Part shown: positions 1 to 9,940 of the stretch, piece after piece | How the letters are laid out: each line of letters begins with the position of its first letter | Numbering within the stretch: position 1 is the stretch's first letter | NCBI GenBank assembly: GCA_904502285.1 | Contig: CAJGEC010000002.1 | Span: 1-64,000, forward strand | From: an uncultured Alistipes sp. | GTDB taxonomy: Bacteria; Bacteroidota; Bacteroidia; Bacteroidales; Rikenellaceae | Direction of reading: 5' to 3' | DNA length: 64,000 nucleotides | Translations under genes and position numbers: made by a program | The notes under the pieces: generated by a model | The model's database searches: none | Seen by the model: the letters and a program-made list of their open reading frames with translations, nothing else | What the model was told of the DNA's origin: nothing

Positions 1-1560
1 CACTACCCAGAGGTATTGGGCATCACTTGGGATCAGTTCATCAACCTCGGTAAGACAAACCCTAACGACCCTAACGAGAAGTTCTCGATGTCGGTTTTGG
101 CTTGTAACCTTTCACAGGAGGTTAATGGTGTATCTTGGTTGCACGGCGAGGTATCTAAGGATATCTTGGGCAATATGTGGCCAGGCTACTTCAAGAGCGA
201 GCTTCACATTGGCTACGTAACTAACGGTGTTCACTTCCCAACTTGGGTGGCATCAAACCTTCGTCGCCTCTACTCTAAGTATTTCGGCAATGCCTTCGAG
301 GGTCACACCTACAATATCCCTGAGTGGCAGAACGTACATAAGATCGATGACACGGAGCTCTGGCAGGAGCGTATGTTCCTCAAGAACCGCCTTATCAACA
401 CCATCCGCAAGCGCTACAGCGACCCAACACAGGTACGCCTCCAGTCGCCTCGCCAGATGGTACAGGTTACCGAGAGCATCAAGCCAGATGTATTGACTAT
501 CGGTTTTGCTCGTCGTTTCGCTACCTACAAGCGTGCATACCTCCTCTTCACCAACTTGGAGCGTTTGTCTGCTTTGGTAAACAATAAGGAGCGCCCTGTT
601 CAGTTCATCTTCGCTGGTAAGGCTCACCCTAACGATAAGCCAGGTCAGGACCTCATCAAGCGCATCGTTGAGGTATCGGCAATGCCTGAGTTCGTAGGTA
701 AGATCGTCTTCTTGCAGAACTACGATATGGAGTTGGCACGCCGTATGGTTCAGGGTGTCGATGTATGGCTCAACACTCCTACCCGTCCATTGGAGGCTTC
801 AGGTACTTCAGGCGAGAAGTGTGTTATGAATGGTGTTATGCAGTTCTCTGTTCTCGACGGCTGGTGGGTTGAGGGCTACAAGGAGGGCGCAGGCTGGATG
901 TTGCCTATGGAGCGCACCTACGCCGACCAGCGCTTCCAGGATGAACTCGATGCCGAGATGATCTACAACACTATCGAGGAGCAGATCGTACCATTGTACT
1001 ACGACCGTGCTGAGGATGGTGTACCACACCGCTGGGTAAATGCTGTTAAGAAGTGTGTTGCAGACATCGCTTCTAACTTCACAACCAACCGTATGCTTAT
1101 CGACTACGAGGAGCGCTTCTACAACAAGCTCGCTGCCCGCAAGTCACTCATCATCGACAACAACTACCTTATGGCTCGCCAGATTGCGGCTTGGAAGCGT
1201 AAGGTATCTGCCGCTTGGGACAATGTCGCTATCCTCGACGTTAAGCGCGCAGAGATCGAGTCTGAGGCAATCTATGTAGGCAAGAAGTACCACTTCGAGG
1301 TAACTCTCGACCTTGCAGGTTTGAGCAAGGAGGATATTGGTGCTGAGTTGGTTGTTGCTACACAGATTGAGGCTGGTCAGGCAGCAAATGTTATCGAGAC
1401 CCGTCGCCTTGAGGTTGTTGAGGCTAACGACGGCAAGGTAACTCTCGCTCTCGACTACGCTCCTACCCACACAGGTACCTTCGACGTTGCTCTTCGTATC
1501 TTCCCTGCCAACGACAAGTTGGAGCACCGTATGGACTTCGCATTGGTAAAGTGGGCATAA
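1..1560 (+). CDS. glgP: Alpha-glucan (glycogen) phosphorylase, C-terminal part, cut by window edge
   Basis: The frame is open from base 1 (HYPEVLG...), so the gene starts left of the window and only the last 519 residues are seen; the TTG at 16 is not a real start. The family (GT35) releases glucose-1-phosphate from glycogen with a PLP cofactor. The clearest motif is EASGTSGEKCVMNG, whose lysine codon is at 817-819 and matches the PLP-binding lysine of glycogen phosphorylases. It is followed by a GWWVEGY segment. The last ~110 residues look like a beta-rich extension after the catalytic core. The Bacteroidota enzyme is usually about 850 residues, so about 60% is visible. Codon choice suggests high expression. 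It ends just before a strong terminator. A half-length GT5 glycogen synthase lies at 33549-34355, so both glycogen build-up and breakdown are represented in the window. Confidence 0.9.
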   Translation, partial: HYPEVLGITWDQFINLGKTNPNDPNEKFSMSVLACNLSQEVNGVSWLHGEVSKDILGNMWPGYFKSELHIGYVTNGVHFPTWVASNLRRLYSKYFGNAFEGHTYNIPEWQNVHKIDDTELWQERMFLKNRLINTIRKRYSDPTQVRLQSPRQMVQVTESIKPDVLTIGFARRFATYKRAYLLFTNLERLSALVNNKERPVQFIFAGKAHPNDKPGQDLIKRIVEVSAMPEFVGKIVFLQNYDMELARRMVQGVDVWLNTPTRPLEASGTSGEKCVMNGVMQFSVLDGWWVEGYKEGAGWMLPMERTYADQRFQDELDAEMIYNTIEEQIVPLYYDRAEDGVPHRWVNAVKKCVADIASNFTTNRMLIDYEERFYNKLAARKSLIIDNNYLMARQIAAWKRKVSAAWDNVAILDVKRAEIESEAIYVGKKYHFEVTLDLAGLSKEDIGAELVVATQIEAGQAANVIETRRLEVVEANDGKVTLALDYAPTHTGTFDVALRIFPANDKLEHRMDFALVKWA

Positions 1561-1584
1561 CCACACACCAATTCTATGATAATG

Positions 1585-1626
1585 ACCCGATTGACCTATT
1601 TTTACGGCCAATCGGGTTATTTTTTT
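1585..1626 (+). terminator. Rho-independent terminator after the phosphorylase gene
   Basis: A 12-bp stem, acccgattgacc (1585-1596) with ggccaatcgggt (1606-1617), has one imperfect pair and is followed by a T-rich tract to 1626. It ends the phosphorylase transcript. The next gene's promoter begins almost at once. Confidence 0.9.
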
Positions 1627-1638
1627 AGAAAAAGTTTG

Positions 1639-1646
1639 TAACTTTG
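1639..1646 (+). promoter_or_regulatory. Bacteroidota -7 box (TAACTTTG) for the acyl-CoA ligase
   Basis: TAACTTTG fits the Bacteroidota -7 consensus TAnnTTTG and lies 21 bp upstream of the ATG at 1668, so the leader would be short. The -33 position falls in the T tract of the preceding terminator and no clear TTTG is seen there. Confidence 0.55.
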
Positions 1647-1667
1647 GGAGATTAAAACCTTAAACGT

Positions 1668-3581
1668 ATGAAACGTACAATTATAGATCTCTTCGAGGAG
1701 TCCGTTGCCAAGTATGGCCAGAAGGAGTTCCTCTTGGAGAAACATAACGGAAAGTTCGAGCCTACGTCGTATAACACCACTAAGAGCGAGGCTCAGCGCA
1801 TCGGTGCAGGTCTTGTGGCCTTGGGCATCGAGCGTGGCGACAGAGTATCGATTTTGGCCGAAGGCTGCAACAACTGGATTATTTCGGAGTTGGGCTTGCT
1901 CTATGCTGGCGCTATCAGCGTACCCCTATCTATAAAGTTGGAGGAGGCCAACGACCTTCTCTTCCGTCTCAAGCACTCCGATGCCAAACTTATCTTTGTG
2001 TCGAAGTACCAGTTGCGCAAGATACGCTCTATCGTGGCCGACCTTAGCGACCTCAAACATATCGTTGTTTGGGGCGATGTTGAGGGAGGCCTCCTTGATG
2101 GCGAGATATCGTTGGATGCACTTAAGGAGTTGGGCGACAAGCGTTTGGCAACCAATCGTGAGAGTTTTGAGGCTATTGGTGCATCACTCCAGAACGACGA
2201 TATCGCAACCATCACCTACACCTCAGGAACTACGGCAGATCCTAAGGGTGTAGTCCTCACCCACCGCAACTATACGGCTAATGTGGAGCAGGCACTCTCG
2301 GTGGTCTCTATCCCTTCGGATTGGCGCACACTCATCATCCTTCCACTCGACCACTGCTTCGCACACGTCGTGGGATTCTACATTATGATTGCTTGCGGTG
2401 CATCAGTTGCAACGACCGAAGTAGGCCGTACTCCTATGGAGACTCTAAAGAATATACCATTGAATATCAAGGAGGTACGCCCCCACTTCTTGCTCTCTGT
2501 TCCTGCGCTGGCAAAGAACTTCCGCAAGAATATCGAGACCTCAATCCGCAAGAAGGGTAAGACCACGGAGCGTCTCTTCAACCTCGCCCTCAAGACCTCA
2601 TACCTCTACCAGGCTGATGGTTACTCTAAGGGTAAGGGGTTGCGTTGCTTGCTCAAGCCCGCAGTGGCGTTGTTCGACAAGATCCTCTACTCCAAGGTGC
2701 GTGAGGCCTTCGGTGGCGAGTTGCAGTTCTTCATCGGTGGTGGTGCACTGCTCGACAGCGAGTTACAGCGTTTCTTCTACGCCATCGGTATCCCTATGTA
2801 TCAGGGCTATGGTCTGTCGGAGGCTACACCCGTGATATCTACGAATGCCCCCAGCAAGCGTAACCACCGCTTCGGTTCTTCGGGCCGTTTGGTTAAGCCT
2901 TTGGAGATAAAGATTCTCGACGACGAGGGTCGTGAGTTAGGCGTAGGCCAGAAGGGCGAGATTGTCATCAAGGGTGAGAATGTTATGGCTGGCTACTGGA
3001 AGAATCCCGACTCTACGGCCGACACGGTACGTGATGGCTGGCTCTATACGGGCGATATGGGTTATATGTCGGCCGATGATTTCCTCTATGTCTTGGGTCG
3101 CTTCAAGAGCCTGCTCATATCGTCGGATGGCGAGAAGTATAGTCCAGAGGGTATGGAGGAGGCTATCGTTGATAAGTCGCCATTTATCGACCAGGTAATC
3201 GTCTACAACAACCAAAACCCCTATACTATCGCCTTGGTAGTCGGCTCTAAGGAGACCTTGAATCGCCGCTTGGACGAGGAGCAACTCACGGGTGACGAGC
3301 GCTATGTGAGGGCTGCCGAGATTCTTGGTAGTGAGGTTGCTAAGTACCGCACAGGAGGCATCTATGGCGATGAGTTCCCCGACCGCTGGGTACCTGCCGT
3401 TGTAGCCCTTGCCGACGAGGCCTTCACCGAGCAGAATGGCTTGGTTAATAGCACTATGAAGGTGGTGCGCAACAAGGTGGAGAAGCACTTTAGCGAGGCT
3501 ATTGCACACGCCTACACCCCTGAGGGTAAGAGCATCAGCAACGAGCGCAACATTATGGCTCTGAAGAGGTTGCTCGGTTAG
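1668..3581 (+). CDS. Long-chain fatty acid--CoA ligase (AMP-binding enzyme)
   Basis: The 637-residue protein belongs to the acyl-adenylate-forming family and probably activates fatty acids to acyl-CoA in the cytoplasm. The P-loop-like signature YTSGTTADPKG is at residues 184-194. Later come the YQGYGLSEATPV adenylate-binding motif, GWLYTGDMG, and a C-terminal NSTMKVVRNKV segment typical of long-chain FACS. No signal peptide is seen, and the length is usual for bacterial long-chain FACS. It is a single gene with its own promoter and a hairpin terminator. The chain length of the substrate cannot be read from the sequence; an acyl-ACP synthetase role is possible. Confidence 0.88.
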   Translation: MKRTIIDLFEESVAKYGQKEFLLEKHNGKFEPTSYNTTKSEAQRIGAGLVALGIERGDRVSILAEGCNNWIISELGLLYAGAISVPLSIKLEEANDLLFRLKHSDAKLIFVSKYQLRKIRSIVADLSDLKHIVVWGDVEGGLLDGEISLDALKELGDKRLATNRESFEAIGASLQNDDIATITYTSGTTADPKGVVLTHRNYTANVEQALSVVSIPSDWRTLIILPLDHCFAHVVGFYIMIACGASVATTEVGRTPMETLKNIPLNIKEVRPHFLLSVPALAKNFRKNIETSIRKKGKTTERLFNLALKTSYLYQADGYSKGKGLRCLLKPAVALFDKILYSKVREAFGGELQFFIGGGALLDSELQRFFYAIGIPMYQGYGLSEATPVISTNAPSKRNHRFGSSGRLVKPLEIKILDDEGRELGVGQKGEIVIKGENVMAGYWKNPDSTADTVRDGWLYTGDMGYMSADDFLYVLGRFKSLLISSDGEKYSPEGMEEAIVDKSPFIDQVIVYNNQNPYTIALVVGSKETLNRRLDEEQLTGDERYVRAAEILGSEVAKYRTGGIYGDEFPDRWVPAVVALADEAFTEQNGLVNSTMKVVRNKVEKHFSEAIAHAYTPEGKSISNERNIMALKRLLG

Positions 3582-3613
3582 CCACCACTCGGCAGTAACA
3601 TATAACAGCAAAG

Positions 3614-3640
3614 GTGCCTACCCCTTTTCGGGGTAGGCAC
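3614..3640 (+). terminator. Terminator hairpin after the acyl-CoA ligase gene
   Basis: The perfect inverted repeat gtgcctacccc / ggggtaggcac (3614-3624 and 3630-3640) has a 5-nt loop. Only a weak T-rich tail (ttgctattta) follows, so it may be a weaker terminator or an RNA-stabilising stem. Confidence 0.7.
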
Positions 3641-3728
3641 TTGCTATTTAACCATATTGCTCTGGTTCACACGTTCTCACAACCTATGTGTGTAAGCCCT
3701 CCGAAGCCTCCGCCGTACGACAAGGACC

Positions 3729-3762
3729 AAAAACAGAGGGTTGCTCCTTTCGAGAGCAACCC
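3729..3762 (-). terminator. Terminator of gcvP
   Basis: The stem gggttgctc (3738-3746) pairs with gagcaaccc (3754-3762). Read on the minus strand it is followed by ctctgttttt, so it fits the end of the minus-strand gcvP transcript. Confidence 0.8.
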
Positions 3763-3803
3763 CCATTATTTGGAATTATCTATTATATATAAATAGGTAA
3801 CCC

Positions 3804-6638
3804 TTACTCCATACAACGGCAAACGAGGTTACGGTCGCCATAACCGTTGTCGATCTTAGTGACGTATGGGAAGAACTTGCCCTGGCTAACCCAATCCAAT
3901 GGGAAGGCAGCCTCCTGACGTGAGTATGGGTGTGACCACTCGCCAGCAAGTTCTAAGGCTGTATGTGGAGCATTGACAACGACATTGTCGCTATTGCCCG
4001 AAGCAGCCGCAGCCTCGCACTCGCGCTTAATCTGAATCAAAGCCTCGATGAAGCGATCCATCTCCGCCTTAGACTCACTCTCAGTAGGCTCGACCATCAA
4101 GGTCTCGTGAACAGGGAATGAGAGGGTTGGAGCGTGGTAGCCATAGTCCATCAAGCGGTGGGCGATATCGCCACAGTCGATATTATAGTCGTGCTTGAAG
4201 CGGGTGAGGTCGAGAATCATCTCGTGACCAACACGGCCAGTCTCGCCCGAATAGTAGGTCTTATACTCATCCTTCAAGGCCGACGACATATAGTTAGCAT
4301 TCACGATAGCCAACTCAGTAGAGCGACGCAAGCCCTCGAAGCCAAGCATACGGATATAGCCGTAGGTGATAGGAAGCAACATCGCTGAGCCCCAAGGTGA
4401 TGACGATACGGCGGTGATACCCTCCTCGCCACCAGTCTCCATCAATGAGTGGGTAGGCAAGAACTTAACCAAGTGCTCGGCAACACATACTGGACCAACA
4501 CCAGGACCACCGCCACCGTGAGGCATAGCAAAGGTCTTGTGGAGGTTGAGGTGGCAGACATCAGCACCGATATAGCCAGGGTTAGTCAGACCAACCTGTG
4601 CATTCATATTAGCACCATCCATATATACCTGACCGCCTGCATCGTGAACAGCATCGACGATATCGCGGATACGGCTCTCGAAGACACCGTGGGTAGATGG
4701 ATAGGTAACCATCAAACCGCACAACTCCGAAGAGTACTCCTCGGCCTTCTTCTTCAAGTCCTCAACGTCGATATTACCATTCTGGTCGCAAGCAACGATG
4801 ACAATCTTCATACCCGCCATAGCAGCCGATGCAGGGTTAGTACCGTGTGCCGACGATGGGATGAGGATGACGTTACGGTAGCCCTGGCCACGGCTCTGGT
4901 GGTAAGCACGAATCATCATAAGACCTGTGTACTCGCCAGCAGCACCTGAGTTAGGCTGGAGCGTACAGCCCGCAAAGCCTGTGATAGTAGCCAAGTAACC
5001 CTCAAGGTTAGCGATAAGCTCGCGGTAGCCCTCAGCCTGGTCGGCAGGAGCAAATGGGTGCATATTCTGGAAGCCCGACAACGACAATGGCTGCATAAGC
5101 TGTGCTGCGTTGAGCTTCATAGTGCAAGAGCCCAACGAAATCATAGAGTTCATCAACGAGATATCGCGCAACTCCAAACGCTTGATATAGCGCATCATCT
5201 CGGTCTCGGTGCGGTATGAGTTGAAGATAGACTCGGTGAAGAAGTCGCTCTTACGTGCCACCTCATCAGCGATACGTGGCGCCTCAACACGCTTAACAGC
5301 CTTAGCCTTCTTGCCACGTGCCTCAGCAAAGATCTCAACTACGCTCTGCAACTCAGCGTCGGTAGTAACCTCATCGAAGGCGATACGTACGCAGTCGTCG
5401 GTTGGGTAGTAGAAGTTAATCTCACGAGCCAAAGCGATATCCTGAATCACAGATGCCTCAGCCTCAACATCCAACGTGTCGAACAAAGCCTTGGTACGAA
5501 CTACGTAGCCCATAGCCTCCAAAGCATCCTTAACTGTGAGGGCTGCGGTGTGGGCGTTGAGCGCAGCACGCTGGAGACCCTCCTTACCATTATATATACA
5601 GTAGAAGCCCACCATCGAAGCCATCAAAGCCTGTGCAGTACAGATATTCGACGTAGCCTTCTCGCGCTTGATATGCTGCTCACGCATCTGCAACGACATA
5701 CGCAAAGCCTTATTGCCGAGGCGGTCTACCGAAACGCCAATGATACGGCCTGGCATCTGGCGCTTATACGCATCGCGTGTAGCCATATAGCCTGCGCTTG
5801 GGCCACCCAAGCCCATAGGGCAACCGAGACGCTGGGTTGTACCCACAGCGATATCTGCACCCCACTCCGCTGGAGACTTAAGCAATGCCAATGAGAGAAG
5901 GTCGGCAACAGCAGTAACCAATACACCAGCCTCGTGTGCCTTCGCGGCGAAGCCTGCATAGTCTCTTACCTCACCATTAGCCGATGGGAACTGAACAACA
6001 GCACCAAACTCCTTACCTGTGAACTCATAGGTTGCGAAGTCGTCGCGGATAATCTCGATGCCAAATGGCTCAGAGCGTGTGATAAGCACATCGAAGGTCT
6101 GTGGGAAGATGTTCTCATCTACGAAGAGCTGGTTGCGGCCCTGCTTAACAGCCTCGCGTGAGCGCAAAGCATACATCATAAGCATAGCCTCGGCAGTAGC
6201 AGTTGCCTCATCCAAGAGCGAGCAGTTTGCCACCTCCATACCAGTAAGCGAGAGAATAGCGGTCTGATAGTTGAGCAATGCCTCCAAACGGCCCTGTGAA
6301 ATCTCAGCCTGATATGGGGTGTAAGAGGTGTACCACGCAGGGTTCTCAAAGACGTTGCGCGAAACTACCGCAGGAACGACGTTAGGATAGTAGCCCATAC
6401 CGATAAACGAACGCAACGTACGGTTCTTGGCTGCCAACTGTGCGATATGCTGTGCATACTCATACTCACTCATAGCCTCAGGGAGATCAAGAGCCTTCTT
6501 AAGGCGAATATTTGCAGGGATAACCTGCTGCAAGAGTTCCTCAACAGAGCCTACACCGATGGTAGAGAGCATCTGCTGCAAATCATCCTTAGAATTTAGA
6601 CCGACGTGGCGATCTACGAAACTGTCAAAGGTTTTCAT
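3804..6638 (-). CDS. gcvP: Glycine dehydrogenase (decarboxylating), P-protein of the glycine cleavage system
   Basis: The single-chain P-protein has 944 residues, close to the usual 940-960. It decarboxylates glycine with PLP and passes the aminomethyl group to the H-protein. It starts MKTFDSFVDRHVG, typical for the N-terminus. The PLP-lysine region HLNLHKTFAMPHGGGGPG is intact, with the lysine codon at 4536-4538 on the minus strand. Both the N-terminal and C-terminal halves are present, so it is the fused form rather than the split GcvPA/GcvPB. The T- and H-protein genes are not next to it. The 59-bp gap upstream holds no glycine riboswitch. The nucleoside kinase gene lies upstream on the same strand. 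Confidence 0.97.
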   Translation of the reverse strand: MKTFDSFVDRHVGLNSKDDLQQMLSTIGVGSVEELLQQVIPANIRLKKALDLPEAMSEYEYAQHIAQLAAKNRTLRSFIGMGYYPNVVPAVVSRNVFENPAWYTSYTPYQAEISQGRLEALLNYQTAILSLTGMEVANCSLLDEATATAEAMLMMYALRSREAVKQGRNQLFVDENIFPQTFDVLITRSEPFGIEIIRDDFATYEFTGKEFGAVVQFPSANGEVRDYAGFAAKAHEAGVLVTAVADLLSLALLKSPAEWGADIAVGTTQRLGCPMGLGGPSAGYMATRDAYKRQMPGRIIGVSVDRLGNKALRMSLQMREQHIKREKATSNICTAQALMASMVGFYCIYNGKEGLQRAALNAHTAALTVKDALEAMGYVVRTKALFDTLDVEAEASVIQDIALAREINFYYPTDDCVRIAFDEVTTDAELQSVVEIFAEARGKKAKAVKRVEAPRIADEVARKSDFFTESIFNSYRTETEMMRYIKRLELRDISLMNSMISLGSCTMKLNAAQLMQPLSLSGFQNMHPFAPADQAEGYRELIANLEGYLATITGFAGCTLQPNSGAAGEYTGLMMIRAYHQSRGQGYRNVILIPSSAHGTNPASAAMAGMKIVIVACDQNGNIDVEDLKKKAEEYSSELCGLMVTYPSTHGVFESRIRDIVDAVHDAGGQVYMDGANMNAQVGLTNPGYIGADVCHLNLHKTFAMPHGGGGPGVGPVCVAEHLVKFLPTHSLMETGGEEGITAVSSSPWGSAMLLPITYGYIRMLGFEGLRRSTELAIVNANYMSSALKDEYKTYYSGETGRVGHEMILDLTRFKHDYNIDCGDIAHRLMDYGYHAPTLSFPVHETLMVEPTESESKAEMDRFIEALIQIKRECEAAAASGNSDNVVVNAPHTALELAGEWSHPYSRQEAAFPLDWVSQGKFFPYVTKIDNGYGDRNLVCRCME

Positions 6639-6697
6639 TGTGTTATTGTTTATTAGTTGTTTTGGTTTTCTTATATTATTACGTGGCCTAAAGCCCT

Positions 6698-8368
6698 CTA
6701 ATATTTAAACGAACTGCCACCTATAAACTCCCTAAGAAGCGAGGTTGGTGGAATCTCGTCGGGAGCGATAGGCACGAAGTTATCCAAGAACTTCAACATA
6801 CGGCGCGCCTCGGCATACTCTGGAGCAGTATCTGGCACCTCCCTCAAGACGGGCTCTGCCACGGCCTTCAATACCGATATCTCGTAGAAGAGCGACGAGT
6901 TGAACATCACGTTGGCATTCTCCTGGTAGGGGAATATATGTCGCTCCTCGCCACGACGCACCAACGGCCACATCGAGAGCGTGCGTAGGGCATCGTTGCC
7001 ACGAGTGGCATTGTCGCGGATAGTACGACGCAAGAGGCGGTTATCCGTAGTCGGGATACGCGAGAAGTTATCCATCGCCACCGAAGTAAAACACGATATA
7101 TAGATTTTGAACTTCTCACCATCCGAGATACTTGGCGTAAGTTGTGGATTGAGGGCGTGGATACCCTCCATAATGAGTATCGAGCGGTCGGTGAGTTTGA
7201 GGGGCTTCTCGTGCCACTGTCGTCGGCCTGAGATGAAGTCGTAGCGTGGGATAGCCACACTCTCGCCATTGGTCAAGCGACGCAGGTGGTCGTTGAGAGT
7301 TGCGAGGTCGATAGCCTCCAAAGCCTCGAAGTCGGGCTTGCCATCCTCGTCCAATGGGGTCTTGTCCCTATCGACAAAGTAGTCGTCGAGGGCGATAAGC
7401 ACAGGGTCGAGGCCCAATACCCTCAACTGCACACCCAAGCGCTTCGAGAAGGTGGTCTTGCCACTCGACGAAGGGCCTGAGATAAGGGCCATACGCACAC
7501 CTCGTTCGCTATTAGCCTCGGCAATGGAGCGAGCGATAGAGGCAATCTTATTCTCGTGGAAGGCCTCGGCAATCTTTATAAGCTCCGACGCATCGCCATT
7601 CATAACGCGGCGGTTCAAGTCACCAATCGTAGGCACACCCATAACATCTATCCACATCTGGTACTCGTGGAAGATGTCGAACATCTTGTCGTGGTTGATA
7701 GCCGTAGTGACCTGCTCTGGATTGGTACGTGCAGGAAGAGCAACATAGATGCCATTGTAGTATGGCACAACATCGAAGCGCGACACATAACCTGACGAGG
7801 GTGCCAATGCTCCGTAGAAGTAGCCAGGCATATCGCCCAAGTGGTTCACCGTGCGATAGAGGTGTGGGCGCGTCTGGAGCAACTCCAACCTATCGTCGAA
7901 ACCATACTTAGCATACTCCTTAGCCACATCCTCGGCAAGAGCCTTTGTGCGAGTGATAGGCAGGTCGCGGGCCACGATATCCTCCATACGCAGTTTGAGC
8001 AACACAGCATCCTCGGCCAAGACTCCACCCTTATCGTCGAATTCGGCGTAGAAGCCATTGCCCAAAGTGTGGCGGATACGTAGCTTGCGCTCAGGGAATA
8101 GCTCCACAGAGGCCATCTGCATCACGAAGGAGAGCGTACGCTGATAGATGCGATAGCCCTCGAAATGGCGGATATCGAAGAACTCCACGGTGACGGGCTT
8201 GTAGATGCGGTAGCTAAGCTCCTTATAACAGTTATTAACCCTCGCACCAAGTACGGGATAGGGTTGTTCGATTGCTACACTCTGAAGTACATCCATCAGC
8301 GAAGCACCCATCTCAACCTCAAAAGAGGTCGCATTATTGACAAGTCGCAAAGTTACTCTATTAGCCAT
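6698..8368 (-). CDS. Nucleoside (uridine-type) kinase with ThrRS-like N-terminal domain
   Basis: The 556-residue protein has two parts. Residues 1-~250 resemble the TGS and second additional domain of threonyl-tRNA synthetase (for example RHTLGNGFYAEF around 99-110). The rest is a P-loop kinase of the uridine kinase/phosphoribulokinase family, with GPSSSGKT at 298-305 and a DDYF motif after it. This two-domain nucleoside kinase is a known Bacteroidota family. The substrate cannot be proven here; phosphorylation of uridine/cytidine or other nucleosides is inferred. It lies 59 bp upstream of gcvP on the same strand and is divergent from the 5'-nucleotidase gene, so two nucleoside-related genes share one intergenic region. 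Confidence 0.85.
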   Translation of the reverse strand: MANRVTLRLVNNATSFEVEMGASLMDVLQSVAIEQPYPVLGARVNNCYKELSYRIYKPVTVEFFDIRHFEGYRIYQRTLSFVMQMASVELFPERKLRIRHTLGNGFYAEFDDKGGVLAEDAVLLKLRMEDIVARDLPITRTKALAEDVAKEYAKYGFDDRLELLQTRPHLYRTVNHLGDMPGYFYGALAPSSGYVSRFDVVPYYNGIYVALPARTNPEQVTTAINHDKMFDIFHEYQMWIDVMGVPTIGDLNRRVMNGDASELIKIAEAFHENKIASIARSIAEANSERGVRMALISGPSSSGKTTFSKRLGVQLRVLGLDPVLIALDDYFVDRDKTPLDEDGKPDFEALEAIDLATLNDHLRRLTNGESVAIPRYDFISGRRQWHEKPLKLTDRSILIMEGIHALNPQLTPSISDGEKFKIYISCFTSVAMDNFSRIPTTDNRLLRRTIRDNATRGNDALRTLSMWPLVRRGEERHIFPYQENANVMFNSSLFYEISVLKAVAEPVLREVPDTAPEYAEARRMLKFLDNFVPIAPDEIPPTSLLREFIGGSSFKY

Positions 8369-8416
8369 AGCCTACCTATTTTTTAATTAATGGTGTGTAA
8401 AGATAGTAATTTTTTG

Positions 8417-8424
8417 TAACTTTG
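8417..8424 (+). promoter_or_regulatory. Bacteroidota -7 box (TAACTTTG) for the 5'-nucleotidase gene
   Basis: TAACTTTG lies 22 bp before the ATG at 8447 in the 78-bp region between divergent genes. No convincing TTG is seen at -33. Confidence 0.5.
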
Positions 8425-8446
8425 TAACGAATAAATGTGATAACTT

Positions 8447-9928
8447 ATGCGAAAAATTCTATTTTTTTTATCGTCGCTCATCCTCTTCACCCTGCTTTCA
8501 GCAGGATGCATCGACCAGAAGTGTGAACATCTATACATCATATCGACCAACGACATCCACTCCACCATCGACGCCTTTCCTCGATTGGCAACCCTCGTGG
8601 CGGAGTATGAGGCCAAGGGTGAGGTCCTTCTGGTAGATGCTGGCGACAGAGTCTCTGGCAACGCATACGTCGATGATGCCATCGAGCCAGGCATACCAAT
8701 TATAGACCTTATGAACACCATTGGCTACGACGTTGCCACCCTCGGCAACCACGAATTCGACAAGGGACATACTACCATCGACCGAACAATCGAGGTCGCA
8801 GAGTTTCCTATCGTATGTGCCAATGTCAAGGGTCTCAACGGAGCAACCACACCCCTGCGCTACACCATCATCGAGAGTTGTGGCATAGAGATTGGCCTGG
8901 TGGGCGTGGTAGACACCGACAGCGAGGGTATGCTTCCGTTAGGAAACAAGAGTTCGTACACCAACTACGAGATATCCTCAGACATAGATACCGCCTACGC
9001 CGTCTGTTCGGAGATAGCCTCTGAGTGCGACTTTGTAGTTCTCCTTTCGCATATGGGTCTCGACGTGGATAGGCAACTCGCCGAGCGCAATCCTGCCTGC
9101 GAATGGATTGTTGGAGGACATAGCCATAGCCTCGTAAACGAGGAGCTCAACGGAGTGCATATATCGCAGAATAACAAGAATATACGATACGTCACCGTTG
9201 CCGACATAACAATCCTCAACGGCAAGATAGAGAGCATCACCTATGAGCAACTATCACTTAGCGACATCGCTCCAAACGCCTCTATGGAGGAGCAGGTGGC
9301 AGAGATTAAACTACGTGACCCCGAACTAAATGCCGTAGTTGGTACAACCACCGAGGCCATAGATCGCCAGGGCGTAATCAACTTCACACTCGAATCGCTG
9401 GCCACCTACCCCTACGACAACGGCTTTGTCCCCGAAGTGGTCTTCTACCACGTGGGCGGCATCCGCATCGACTCACTCCCCAAGGGCGAGGTCAAGCGTG
9501 TCGATATACTCAACAATGACCCCTTCGTATCATCTATCACCCTCGCCGAGATGACTACCGAGCAGATGCGTCGATTCATCCTCGACAAGTACAATAGCGG
9601 AACGGCAGAGAAGGCCGATAAGGAGTCGCACTACATCTATTTCGCCTCGAACATCCCCTACACCATCATCCTTGGCCAAGAGCCACTCGAAGCCCCCGAT
9701 GCTACGGATATTAGACTGGAGTTGGAGGAGGGTCGCACCTACCGCGTGGCTCTATGTAACTACATAACAAACAACTACATCGACCTCAGTACATTGGCCT
9801 CACCAGTCATAAATACGGATATCACCGTACGCGAGGCTATGCTCCGCCATATAGGCTCGTTCAACGACGAGGGCTACACCCCCGACACTACCATTCGCCA
9901 ATTCGAGGTAAAGGCCACAAACAATTAA
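8447..9928 (+). CDS. 5'-nucleotidase / metallophosphatase lipoprotein
   Basis: The 493-residue protein has a lipoprotein signal: a hydrophobic stretch ending LLSAGC, with the lipid-carrying Cys at residue 21. It therefore acts in the envelope. The metallophosphatase motifs are in order: STNDIHS (D-x-H), DAGDRVSG, LGNHEFDKG (GNHE) and GGHSH. The second half matches the 5'-nucleotidase C-terminal substrate domain (NNDPFVSSITLAEM and the region after it). The family releases nucleosides from external nucleotides or UDP-sugars. Many Bacteroidota carry the two halves as separate genes; here they are one chain. rnhB follows 12 bp downstream and is probably co-transcribed. Confidence 0.88.
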   Translation: MRKILFFLSSLILFTLLSAGCIDQKCEHLYIISTNDIHSTIDAFPRLATLVAEYEAKGEVLLVDAGDRVSGNAYVDDAIEPGIPIIDLMNTIGYDVATLGNHEFDKGHTTIDRTIEVAEFPIVCANVKGLNGATTPLRYTIIESCGIEIGLVGVVDTDSEGMLPLGNKSSYTNYEISSDIDTAYAVCSEIASECDFVVLLSHMGLDVDRQLAERNPACEWIVGGHSHSLVNEELNGVHISQNNKNIRYVTVADITILNGKIESITYEQLSLSDIAPNASMEEQVAEIKLRDPELNAVVGTTTEAIDRQGVINFTLESLATYPYDNGFVPEVVFYHVGGIRIDSLPKGEVKRVDILNNDPFVSSITLAEMTTEQMRRFILDKYNSGTAEKADKESHYIYFASNIPYTIILGQEPLEAPDATDIRLELEEGRTYRVALCNYITNNYIDLSTLASPVINTDITVREAMLRHIGSFNDEGYTPDTTIRQFEVKATNN

Positions 9929-9940
9929 CCCACAACGACA

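Noticed and set aside
3614..3796. A 60-codon frame between the acyl-CoA ligase and gcvP
   Set aside because: It covers two terminator hairpins and has no promoter or recognisable protein.
6639..6697. Glycine riboswitch upstream of gcvP
   Set aside because: The gap is only 59 bp and lacks the conserved aptamer pattern.
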